From NCBI GenBank assembly GCA_964427155.1, contig CAYRSC010000020.1, forward strand, positions 86,355 through 150,354: a stretch of 64,000 nucleotides of DNA, written 5' to 3'. This document shows, one piece after another, positions 50,750 through 57,706 of the stretch. A model generated the notes under the pieces. The model made no database searches and was not told the DNA's origin. It worked only from the letters and a program-made list of their open reading frames with translations. Both the position numbers and the translations under genes were made by a program. Origin of the DNA: Desulfothermus sp964427155 (GTDB lineage: Bacteria > Desulfobacterota > Desulfovibrionia > Desulfovibrionales > Desulfothermaceae). Within the stretch, counting starts at the first letter, position 1; the number at the start of each line of letters is the position of its first letter.

Positions 50750-51681
50750 TTCTCACCACCCCCATATACCTTATCCAATATCTCCCTTCCCCCTCTACTC
50801 AAGAGGTAATGGGCCAGCGACCTTCCCACAGCCACGGGATCAGAGGCCGCCCCCCTATGGGTGGAGCTTATTATATTTTCTCCATTCACGTCCCCCACAA
50901 AACCAGATATAACCACTTCCTCTCCCTCAATATGCGCATGGGCCCCCAGGGGCACCTGACATCCCCCCTCCATCTCAAACAAAAATCCCCTTTCTGCCTC
51001 CACACATATCCTGGAGACAGGGTCCTGGAGGGGAGAAATGAGCCTTTTCACCCTCCTGTTTTCTGAGGAGACCTCTATACCCAGGGCCCCCTGTGCCACA
51101 GCGGGATAAAACTTTGGAAGGCATAGCTTTTGCATATAAGGGGCCACTATTCCAAGCCTCCTCAAACCTGCCATTGCAACCACTATTGCATCAAATTCCC
51201 CCTGCTTTAGTTTCCTCACCCTGGTATCTAGATTGCCTCGCAGCATCTTGATCTCTATATCAGGGCGAAGGGCACGAAGCTGAGCCTGTCTCCTGAGGCT
51301 ACTGGTGCCCACCTGGGCCTGGGGAGGGAGGTCCTTGAGAGAGGGATAGGAAAGGCTCAAAAGACAGTCCCAGGGCTCTTCCCTGGGGGGTATAACTGCT
51401 ATCTCCAGTCCCTCAGGAAGCTGGGCGGGGACATCCTTCATACTGTGCACTGCAATATCCGCCTCCCCTCTCAAAAGACACTCCTCTATCTCTTTAACAA
51501 ACAGTCCCTTTCCCCCAATACGTGCCAGGGGCACATCCAGTATCTTGTCCCCTGAGGTCTTTATCCTCTTTAGTTCTATTTGTATCCCTCTATAACGCTC
51601 CCTAATAAGAGAGGCCACAAAATTGGCCTGCCAGAGGGCCAGTTTACTCCCCCGGGTTGCAATAATTATCTTCTCTCCCAT
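50746..51681 (-). CDS. hemC: porphobilinogen deaminase (hydroxymethylbilane synthase)
   Basis: HemC links four porphobilinogen units on the way to heme, siroheme and corrinoids. The first residues are MGEKIIIATRGSKLALWQAN. The catalytic Asp lies in HSMKDVPAQLP, substrate-binding Arg residues in GTSSLRRQAQL and GNLDTRVRKL, and the dipyrromethane-binding Cys in FLFEMEGGCQVPLGA. The length is 311 residues. I place the start at 51681, after GGTGGTTAG and four bases beyond the zinc-ribbon gene. A longer frame to 51741 would read inside that gene. Confidence 0.97.
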   Translation of the reverse strand: MGEKIIIATRGSKLALWQANFVASLIRERYRGIQIELKRIKTSGDKILDVPLARIGGKGLFVKEIEECLLRGEADIAVHSMKDVPAQLPEGLEIAVIPPREEPWDCLLSLSYPSLKDLPPQAQVGTSSLRRQAQLRALRPDIEIKMLRGNLDTRVRKLKQGEFDAIVVAMAGLRRLGIVAPYMQKLCLPKFYPAVAQGALGIEVSSENRRVKRLISPLQDPVSRICVEAERGFLFEMEGGCQVPLGAHAHIEGEEVVISGFVGDVNGENIISSTHRGAASDPVAVGRSLAHYLLSRGGREILDKVYGGGEK

Positions 51682-51685
51682 ATAG

Positions 51686-51922
51686 CTAACCACCACAACT
51701 TGCACAATTTCCACCACTGCAGCCTGAACATGAGCTTCCACCTATGGAAGAAGGGCCTCCATCTCCTCCAGACCCAGAACCCCATTTTGCCCTGCATACA
51801 GACATCTGTTTTTGCACATTATGACTCTTACACTGGGGACAGGACACCTCCTCCTGCCCACACAACACCAGTTCCTCAAACTCACATCTACAATCCTCGC
51901 AAACATATTCATAGATCGGCAT
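51686..51922 (-). CDS. FmdB-like zinc ribbon protein
   Basis: The 78-residue protein starts MPIYEYVCEDCRCEFEEL and continues with CPQCKSHNV, the two C-x2-C knuckles of the FmdB/CxxC_CXXC_SSSS family. The tail is a Gly/Ser/Cys-rich run ending CSGCSGGNCASCGG, with extra cysteines that may bind metal. The family's function is unsettled. It is packed between gmhA and hemC. Confidence 0.88.
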   Translation of the reverse strand: MPIYEYVCEDCRCEFEELVLCGQEEVSCPQCKSHNVQKQMSVCRAKWGSGSGGDGGPSSIGGSSCSGCSGGNCASCGG

Positions 51923-51934
51923 AAGTCATCCCTC

Positions 51935-52543
51935 CTACATATATAAGTCCAATTTTTCTACAGATTCAAAGATAAAGACCTCCACTAGCTCACACAAGAG
52001 ATGGGCTATGGTAATGTGTATCTCCTGGACAAGGGGAGTGCTGTCACAGGGTACGTGGAGATTATAATCACACATCTCCATCATTCCACCGCCCTTTTTC
52101 CCGGTAATACCCACTGTAATTATCTCCTTTTCCTTTGCCACCTTGATGGCCTCAAGCACATTTCTGCTCCTGCCAGAGGTGGAAAATCCAATAAGTACAT
52201 CCCCCTCTCTTCCCAAGGCCTTTACCTGTCTGCTAAAGACATCCTTAAAGGAATAGTCATTGGCAACCGCTGTGAGGATGGATGTGTCTGTGGTGAGGGC
52301 CACCGCAGGAAGTGCTGGTCGGTCAAAACGAAACCTCCCCACAAATTCCGCGGCCATGTGCTGGGCATCTGCTGCACTGCCTCCATTTCCACATATAAGC
52401 ACCTTTCCCCCCTTTACCAGAGATGCCGCAATACATCCCGCCACATCCAGCATAATCCGGGAATTTTCTTTAAAAAAGCCTATGCGAAGCTCTGCCCCCC
52501 GGGAGGCATGGTCATCTATAAGGGAAAGCTCCTTCTGGAACAT
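51935..52543 (-). CDS. gmhA: phosphoheptose isomerase
   Basis: GmhA converts sedoheptulose 7-phosphate to the heptose precursor of lipopolysaccharide core. The 202-residue protein carries a SIS domain with GNGGSAADAQHMAAEFVGRF, the D-x-S-I-L-T-A-V-A-N-D segment, GFSTSGRSRNVLEA and the metal-site HITIAHLLCELVE. The ATG at 52543 is four bases after AGGAGG, and the GTG at 52546 only one. It points to an outer membrane with heptose-containing LPS. It is divergent from aroK. Confidence 0.93.
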   Translation of the reverse strand: MFQKELSLIDDHASRGAELRIGFFKENSRIMLDVAGCIAASLVKGGKVLICGNGGSAADAQHMAAEFVGRFRFDRPALPAVALTTDTSILTAVANDYSFKDVFSRQVKALGREGDVLIGFSTSGRSRNVLEAIKVAKEKEIITVGITGKKGGGMMEMCDYNLHVPCDSTPLVQEIHITIAHLLCELVEVFIFESVEKLDLYM

Positions 52544-52709
52544 CACGCCTCCTTATTTAGACCAAAGATAAAAGATCTCATACAGGGGTTGTATCCATAA
52601 ACACATCCCCTGTCAAATAAGGCAGATGTCCCATTTGGGTTTACAACTTAAAGGCCCTCTGCTACTATTCACCCCTGCCCGCCAACTGGAGTCAGGGGAA
52701 AGATACCCT

Positions 52710-53225
52710 ATGAAAAAGGATAAGAATGTTAGCTGTCTCTCTCTGATAGGGATGCCTGGTTCAGGGAAGAGCACCCTGGTAAGGCCCCTTGCCACTGCCC
52801 TGGAATATACCTGGGTGGACACAGACCTGCTTATTGAGGCATGGTTTGGGGCACCCCTGGAGGAGATAAAGATCCACCTGGGGAATAAAGACTTCTTACG
52901 GGCAGAGGAATATCTCATCTCCCATCTTTCTGTGGAGAGATGTGTAATCGCCACCGGGGGAAGTGTCATCTACAGCAATATGGCCATGGAACGATTAAGG
53001 GAGCTTGGGAGAATAATATATCTAAGGTGTACCCTGGACGCTATCAAGGCCAGGATAGGGCCAAATCCCAAAAGGGGACTTATAATCAAAAAGGGCCAGG
53101 GCATAGAGGACCTATACAGAGAACGCACTCCCCTATACGAGAAGTTTGCAGACCTGATCATAGAAACAGATATCCTCTCCCCCCAGGAATGCGTGAAAAA
53201 AATCCTGAGATGGTTTAACCAATGA
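52710..53225 (+). CDS. aroK: shikimate kinase
   Basis: AroK phosphorylates shikimate in aromatic amino acid synthesis. The 171-residue form starting MKKDKNVSCLSLIGMPGSGKST has the Walker A GMPGSGKST, the shikimate-binding D-x-D in TWVDTDLLIE, the GGS of ATGGSVIYS and the lid/adenine Arg region (RIGPNPKRGL). An in-frame ATG at 52626 would add 28 residues with no family match. The stop overlaps the next gene in ATGA. Confidence 0.9.
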   Translation: MKKDKNVSCLSLIGMPGSGKSTLVRPLATALEYTWVDTDLLIEAWFGAPLEEIKIHLGNKDFLRAEEYLISHLSVERCVIATGGSVIYSNMAMERLRELGRIIYLRCTLDAIKARIGPNPKRGLIIKKGQGIEDLYRERTPLYEKFADLIIETDILSPQECVKKILRWFNQ

Positions 53226-53851
53226 AAAAGAAACACAGAAAAAAAACATCAAGACATAGAGGGGCAGAGAAAATATTTGAGGAGCTCAAAAGGCTCTATG
53301 AGGAGATGGAGAGGGCATATGCAAAAGTGGCAGGAGAGATAGGACTATCTTGCACAGGATGTGAACACAACTGCTGCACCAGTTATTTTCAGCACCATAC
53401 ACATATTGAATGGGCCTATCTCTGGAGGGGCCTTAAGGGACTTGAACCTGAGAAAAGAGAGAGATTCTTGGCCCGGGCAAGGGAATATGAAGAAAAGGTC
53501 CAAGCCCTTATACAGAGGGGTAAAAGGATAGAGATAATGTGTCCCCTAAATGAGGGTGGTTTATGTCAGCTATATAGCCATCGGCTCATGATATGCAGGC
53601 TCCATGGGGTCCCCAATGTGGTGCATATGCCAGATGGAACCACTAGAGAGTTTTCAGGCTGTATAAGGTGCAGGGGGCTTATAGCGAAGGAAAGGTTCTT
53701 CCCTGTAATGGACCGCACACCCTTTTATGTAAAACTGGCATCCCTGGAAAGGGAGTTTGTGGATCTTTTAAGAGCCCCCCTTCCCAAGGTGGACCACACC
53801 CTTTCCCAGCTCCTCCTCATGGGACCACCCCCCCTGAAAGGAGAAGGATGA
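53222..53851 (+). CDS. YkgJ-like cysteine cluster protein, long form
   Basis: The 209-residue protein has a Lys/Arg-rich N-terminus and a predicted helix, then CTGCEHNCCTSYF, CPLNEGGLCQLY, ICRLHG and CIRCRG. These cysteines probably bind a metal or Fe-S cluster. The pattern is that of the zinc- or iron-chelating YkgJ group but with wider spacing than in the protein at 33154-33606. It overlaps aroK by four bases, so the two are translated together. Confidence 0.78.
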   Translation: MKKKHRKKTSRHRGAEKIFEELKRLYEEMERAYAKVAGEIGLSCTGCEHNCCTSYFQHHTHIEWAYLWRGLKGLEPEKRERFLARAREYEEKVQALIQRGKRIEIMCPLNEGGLCQLYSHRLMICRLHGVPNVVHMPDGTTREFSGCIRCRGLIAKERFFPVMDRTPFYVKLASLEREFVDLLRAPLPKVDHTLSQLLLMGPPPLKGEG

Positions 53852-53872
53852 GATAGGGACTTTTGTTCCCCC

Positions 53873-53887
53873 TCACCCCAGGGGTGA
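53873..53887. terminator. short palindrome between convergent genes
   Basis: TCACCCC-A-GGGGTGA is a perfect 15-bp palindrome in the 64-base gap between the YkgJ-like gene and the DUF1847 gene. Followed by CAAAAAAG on the plus strand and GGGGGAAC on the minus strand, it lacks a T-run. It may mark the end of both transcripts or bind a protein. Confidence 0.3.
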
Positions 53888-53915
53888 CAAAAAAGAAAAG
53901 GCCACTCTTTTTGCG

Positions 53916-54596
53916 CTATCCTGGAACCTTCAGGTACCTGTAATAGCTATCAATATTGTAAATGGCCGCCAGGGGATTGTGTCCAAGGACCCTGTCCTTT
54001 ACCGCCAGCACAGTACATGGGGCTTTTGAATATCTTAAAAACAAGGTATCATGTCCCACACAGAGGCCAAGCAATACATTTAGCTGGGTCTCTTCTGAAT
54101 TTAACACCATGGCCTGCAGGATGGGATTGCACATGGATTCAAACCTACCAATGGATATCTTTTCATCATCCCTTATTCCAATGGTCTCTTTAGGCACCCT
54201 CCCCACCTTGCAAACAACAGAGATCACTTCAAAGTTATGTCTTAAAAAGAACTGTTCCACCACCCTTGCCTCTTTTCTAAGACCAATACAAAAGGCCAGT
54301 CCAAGCCGGCTATATCCCATCTTTCTGGCAAATTCCGCTATCTCAAGTATCCTGGGTTTTATAGGGACCACCACTTCATAACCCCTTTCCCTGTTCCCAT
54401 AACCCTGAGCCTCCTGAAGGGATGCATTGTAGGCAAGGGAGAGGATATCCTCTCTCTTGTACTCCTCCAGACTCTTTTCAATAAGAGTCGCCTTTTCTAC
54501 TGTGGGACAATTTCTCGGATGCAATCCATCCTTTGTCCTGCACACCCTTTTCCCAAGCTCAATAGAGCAGTTTGCACAATCTGGTCTCCTGTTCAT
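53916..54596 (-). CDS. DUF1847 protein with N-terminal cysteine motif
   Basis: The 226-residue protein starts MNRRPDCANCSIELGKRVC and continues HPRNCP, four cysteines that probably bind a metal. It matches the DUF1847 layout, with MGYSRLGLAFCIGLRKEARVVEQFF in the middle, CNPILQAMVLN, and GLCVGHDTLFLRYSKAPCTVLAVKDRVLGHNPLAAIY near the end. The family is common in anaerobes and has no known function. The ATG at 54596 follows GAGGGAG by nine bases, and a GTG at 54614 is less likely. Confidence 0.85.
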   Translation of the reverse strand: MNRRPDCANCSIELGKRVCRTKDGLHPRNCPTVEKATLIEKSLEEYKREDILSLAYNASLQEAQGYGNRERGYEVVVPIKPRILEIAEFARKMGYSRLGLAFCIGLRKEARVVEQFFLRHNFEVISVVCKVGRVPKETIGIRDDEKISIGRFESMCNPILQAMVLNSEETQLNVLLGLCVGHDTLFLRYSKAPCTVLAVKDRVLGHNPLAAIYNIDSYYRYLKVPG

Positions 54597-54939
54597 ATCC
54601 CTAATCTCCCTCACATGTATTTTTAATAAATATTATCAAGAAAATATAGTGTTGTCTATTACAATGAACTATATTTGCAAATAAGATAGATAAAAACAGA
54701 CGCCCAGGGATGTTAAGTTAAATGTTAACCTTAATACTACGTTAATTAATAAAAGGAAAAACAAAACATTGTTATCTTTATTTAATCCCGTTATCTGTAT
54801 ATTGTGAACCCAAGTCACTTATAGCATATATAAAACAATCATACCTTAAAGAGACTTTAATATATTATTCTGGCATATTTGTTGTATTAGGGAGCACGGC
54901 CTTAATATAACTCTCAAATAAATTAAAAAGGAGGTTGTT
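54597..54939. other. AT-rich divergent intergenic region
   Basis: These 343 bases are clearly richer in A+T than the preceding 54 kb. They hold no gene but several small repeats: GTTATCT twice 19 bases apart (54761-54790), TTAATTAA, and the inverted repeat and promoter described separately. From here to the right end the base composition stays shifted. Confidence 0.5.
54846..54911 (+). promoter_or_regulatory. promoter and inverted repeat before the flavoprotein gene
   Basis: TTGTAT (54882-54887) and TATAAC (54906-54911), spaced by 18, form a fair sigma-70 promoter 29 bases before the start codon. Upstream lies TTAAAG-AGA-CTTTAA (54846-54860), a perfect 6-3-6 repeat in a position suited to an activator. 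Confidence 0.45.
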
Positions 54940-56301
54940 ATGGAAAAAGCAGATGTAGCAATTATAGGAGCATCTGCAGCAGGACTGGCTGCAGCGCTTA
55001 CCATAAAAATGAGGTCTCCCTCTACAAAGATAGTATTATTTAGAAAGGTTTCCAGGACTCCTGTCCCATGTGGAATTCCATACATATATGGTACATTAAA
55101 GGATGTAAGCAAGGATCTTATTCCAGATGAGCCTTTTGCATCCTTTGGGCTAAATATAAAAGTTGCTGAAGTCATGGATATAGATAAAAACAGACATACA
55201 ATTACATATAATGGGGGACAAAAACTAGCTTACGGGAAATTATTGCTGGCCACGGGGTCAATTCCTTTTGTACCTCCAATTGAAGGAGTGGACCTTAAAG
55301 GGATCTTTGTTATAAAGAAGAACCCTGAACATTTAGATATAATAAACAAGAAACTCCAGCAGGCCAAAGATATAGTAATTATTGGAGGAGGATTTATTGG
55401 TGTTGAGATGGCGGAACAGACCGCAAAATTAAAGGATGGTAAGGCAAAGATCTCTATCGTGGAAATGCTCCCCCATTGTCTCATGACCGCTCTGGAAGAG
55501 GAATTTTGTATAAGGGCAGAGGATGAGCTAAGGGCCATGGGCATCAATATCCTCACAGGGACCCAGGTTATAAGATTTCAAGGGCAAGGGAGAGTGGAGA
55601 AGGTCATCTTACAGGATGGAACCCAGTTAGCGGCGGATCTGGTGATAATGGCAGTTGGTGCTGCTCCCAATGTGGAGCTTGCTGCAAGGTGCAATATCCC
55701 CTGTGATAATAGGGCAGGGATTGAGGTGGATGAATATATGAGAACCCCAGTAGAGGATATCTATGCGGCTGGGGACTGTGCTACAAAATTCTCTTTTCTC
55801 ACCAAAGGGACGTGCAACATTAGGCTGGCCTCTGTAGCGGCATATGAGGGGATTATTGCGGCAAACAACATGCTGGGAGGCAATGTGAAAAATCAGGGAG
55901 CCATTGGTGCCTTTTCTACAAAGATAGGCAATATTGCCATAGGTGCAGCTGGACTTACAGAGTATGCGTGTAAAAATGAAGGTATTGAATATATCAAAGG
56001 GGAGTTTGTGGGGCCTGACAAGCACCCTGCCACACTTCCAAATACATTCAAGGACATGAAGGTAATCCTATTATTTAAAAAACATGACAAAAGATTAATT
56101 GGTGGCCATGTGCTAGGTGGAGATACTGCTGCTGAGATGATAAATATTATTTCCACTGCTATTCAGGCATCTCTTAAGGTTGAGGATCTCTACTTTATGC
56201 AGGTGGCCACCCATCCCCTTCTAACTGGATCCCCAATAGCATATCATGTGGTTAGGGCCGCAGGGGATGCCTTTTTCAGGTTTAGATCCAGAGACAAATA
56301 A
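54940..56301 (+). CDS. CoA-disulfide reductase/NADH oxidase-like flavoprotein
   Basis: This is an FAD- and NAD(P)H-binding oxidoreductase of 453 residues. The FAD motif is IIGASAAGLAAAL, the NAD motif is VIIGGGFIGVEMAEQ, and the second FAD motif is VEDIYAAGDCA. A single redox Cys lies in SRTPVPCGIPYIYG at about residue 43, the position used by CoA-disulfide reductases and NADH-dependent polysulfide reductases. The C-terminal dimer domain is complete, and there is no rhodanese domain. In a sulfur-metabolising anaerobe it may act on polysulfide or CoA persulfide. AAGGAGG lies five bases before the ATG. Confidence 0.88.
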   Translation: MEKADVAIIGASAAGLAAALTIKMRSPSTKIVLFRKVSRTPVPCGIPYIYGTLKDVSKDLIPDEPFASFGLNIKVAEVMDIDKNRHTITYNGGQKLAYGKLLLATGSIPFVPPIEGVDLKGIFVIKKNPEHLDIINKKLQQAKDIVIIGGGFIGVEMAEQTAKLKDGKAKISIVEMLPHCLMTALEEEFCIRAEDELRAMGINILTGTQVIRFQGQGRVEKVILQDGTQLAADLVIMAVGAAPNVELAARCNIPCDNRAGIEVDEYMRTPVEDIYAAGDCATKFSFLTKGTCNIRLASVAAYEGIIAANNMLGGNVKNQGAIGAFSTKIGNIAIGAAGLTEYACKNEGIEYIKGEFVGPDKHPATLPNTFKDMKVILLFKKHDKRLIGGHVLGGDTAAEMINIISTAIQASLKVEDLYFMQVATHPLLTGSPIAYHVVRAAGDAFFRFRSRDK

Positions 56302-56312
56302 TTCCTTGCTCC

Positions 56313-56340
56313 CCACAGGGAGATTGACTTCTCCCTGTGG
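56313..56340 (+). terminator. strong hairpin after the flavoprotein gene
   Basis: CCACAGGGAG and CTCCCTGTGG form a perfect 10-bp stem with a loop of 8, starting 12 bases after the stop codon. No T-run follows, so it may stop transcription only partly or protect the 3' end. Confidence 0.5.
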
Positions 56341-56522
56341 CGAACCTTCTCCTCCTATTCCATTTTTTTCTACACTAAAAATATTCACATCTGGATAAAA
56401 ATACATTAAAAGGATAAAAAGGCCATAGATCCTCCCAGTACCTTTAACCAGTTCACCCTCATACAGGAGAGGATTCACAAAGAAATTGACAAGTTAACAC
56501 CTAAGATGAGACAATTAGATCT

Positions 56523-57026
56523 ATGAAGACAAAAAAAATCCTTATCTGGATAGCATGTGTGGGAATATCTCTGGCACTTGGATGTACTTCTCCTTCTGTA
56601 TTCCATCTAAAGAAGAATCCCTGGGTAATAAATAGGCCCCAGTCCCTTACCATGAGTTATATGAGATTTACCTACACGGTGTATCAGGACTCAGGGGGAA
56701 TATATGTGATAGGGAGGGCCTATCCCAGAAAAAACAAGATCCCCCCCTGGGGCAGGTGGGCAGATGAGATATGGTTAGGGGTATATTTGTGCGATGCACG
56801 GGGGAGCATTCTAGCAAAAGATATACGCATCTTTCCACCTCAGGAGATAACATCCAATGGCTTCCCCTTTACCTTTATCATAAGGCCCCAGCGTTTTGGA
56901 GGGCCAGGACCTCTATATATCACCTTTGGTTACAGGTTAAAGATCACAGATCCACCCTTTTCCAGGGGCAAATACGATAGACCTCGTGTATTCTTTGCCA
57001 TAGAAAAGGCCCAAAAACTCCCTTGA
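56523..57026 (+). CDS. predicted lipoprotein of unknown function
   Basis: The 167-residue product begins MKTKKILIWIACVGISLALGC, a lipoprotein signal with Cys at residue 21. The mature part is rich in aromatic residues and beta-prone segments (MRFTYTVYQDSGGIYVIGRAYPR, LYITFGYRLKITDPPF). This suggests a beta-sandwich at the membrane surface. I recognise no family. It stands between the flavoprotein gene and hicB. Confidence 0.72.
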   Translation: MKTKKILIWIACVGISLALGCTSPSVFHLKKNPWVINRPQSLTMSYMRFTYTVYQDSGGIYVIGRAYPRKNKIPPWGRWADEIWLGVYLCDARGSILAKDIRIFPPQEITSNGFPFTFIIRPQRFGGPGPLYITFGYRLKITDPPFSRGKYDRPRVFFAIEKAQKLP

Positions 57027-57146
57027 TCCTCTTGAAAATAATGGGGGAGAGATTTCTTTGTAAAAAAATCCGAGGGTGTTAACCAACTAGCGATAATTTT
57101 TATTATTATGCTCCTGTGAGACAAAGGGGAAAAATAGGATAAATCC

Positions 57147-57365
57147 ATGAAATATGGAGTTACTATTGGACAAGATGAGGGTGGTATTTTTGTAGCCGAA
57201 GTTCCTTCTCTACCTGGTTGTATCTCTCAGGGGAAGACACGCGTGGAAGCATTAAAAAATATTCAAGAAGCGATTAACATGAAACCTTATATTGAAAGTC
57301 TGAAGGCACATAATGAACCTATTCCACCATCTATTGAGGAAGAAATTATAGAGGTGGCAGTGTGA
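57147..57365 (+). CDS. hicB: HicB-family antitoxin
   Basis: The 72-residue protein starts MKYGVTIGQDEGGIFVAEVPSLPGC, the partial RNase H-like fold of HicB, and continues with ALKNIQEAINMKPYIESL and a Pro-rich, acidic end (PIPPSIEEEIIEV). HicB binds and blocks HicA and may repress its own promoter. It has no separate DNA-binding domain. Its last four bases overlap the start of a damaged hicA (GTGA). TAGGATAAATCC precedes the ATG. Confidence 0.85.
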   Translation: MKYGVTIGQDEGGIFVAEVPSLPGCISQGKTRVEALKNIQEAINMKPYIESLKAHNEPIPPSIEEEIIEVAV

Positions 57366-57590
57366 GCACACTTCCACAAATCTCAGGATGTGAAGTTGTG
57401 TCTGCCTTGTTGAAAGTTGGTTATGAAAAAGACAGGCAGAAAGGTAGCCACATAGTTCTACGGCAAGTGATATATCCTCATAGACGCACTCTAGTTCCAG
57501 ATCATCAAGAAATTGCCAAAGGTACGTTATGAAAGATTATAAAACAAGCTGGATTCATTGACAGTTGAGGAATTCAAACAGCTATTATAA
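57362..57590 (+). pseudogene. hicA: disrupted HicA-family mRNA interferase
   Basis: From GTG at 57362 the frame reads VSTLPQISGCEVVSALLKVG, then DRQKGSHIVLR, a HicA with its catalytic Gly-Ser-His. It stops after 56 codons at TGA 57530-57532, directly after KGTL, where family members have KGTL followed by Arg and an ILKQAG-like helix. The same frame goes on as KIIKQAGFIDS to a second TGA, and the end of the family motif (VEEFKQLL, then TAA at 57588-57590) lies in the next frame. So one nonsense change (CGA to TGA fits) and one frameshift have removed the last helix. The 56-residue product would keep the active-site His but probably not fold stably. Confidence 0.8.
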
Positions 57591-57599
57591 AAATTTTGC

Positions 57600-57619
57600 C
57601 TCATCCCCTAGGGGATGAG
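57600..57619. terminator. perfect 20-bp palindrome between hicA and the lactate operon
   Basis: CTCATCCCCTAGGGGATGAG reads the same on both strands. As RNA it folds into an 8-bp stem with a CTAG loop. On the minus strand GGCAAAATTTTT follows, so it may serve as a loose terminator for the lactate operon, 88 bases after its last stop codon. It could also be a protein-binding site. Confidence 0.4.
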
Positions 57620-57706
57620 ATCATGGGGAATGGAACAAATGCTCAATGAGTATTAAGTGAGTACTATAAAGAACGTGCATGGAATGAAGATGGGAAAATC
57701 TTTCCG

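Noticed and set aside
54686..55195. 16-base exact direct repeat ATAGATAAAAACAGAC at 54686-54701 and 55180-55195
   Set aside because: A repeat of this length is expected by chance in a window of this size with A+T-rich sequence, and the second copy is inside coding sequence.
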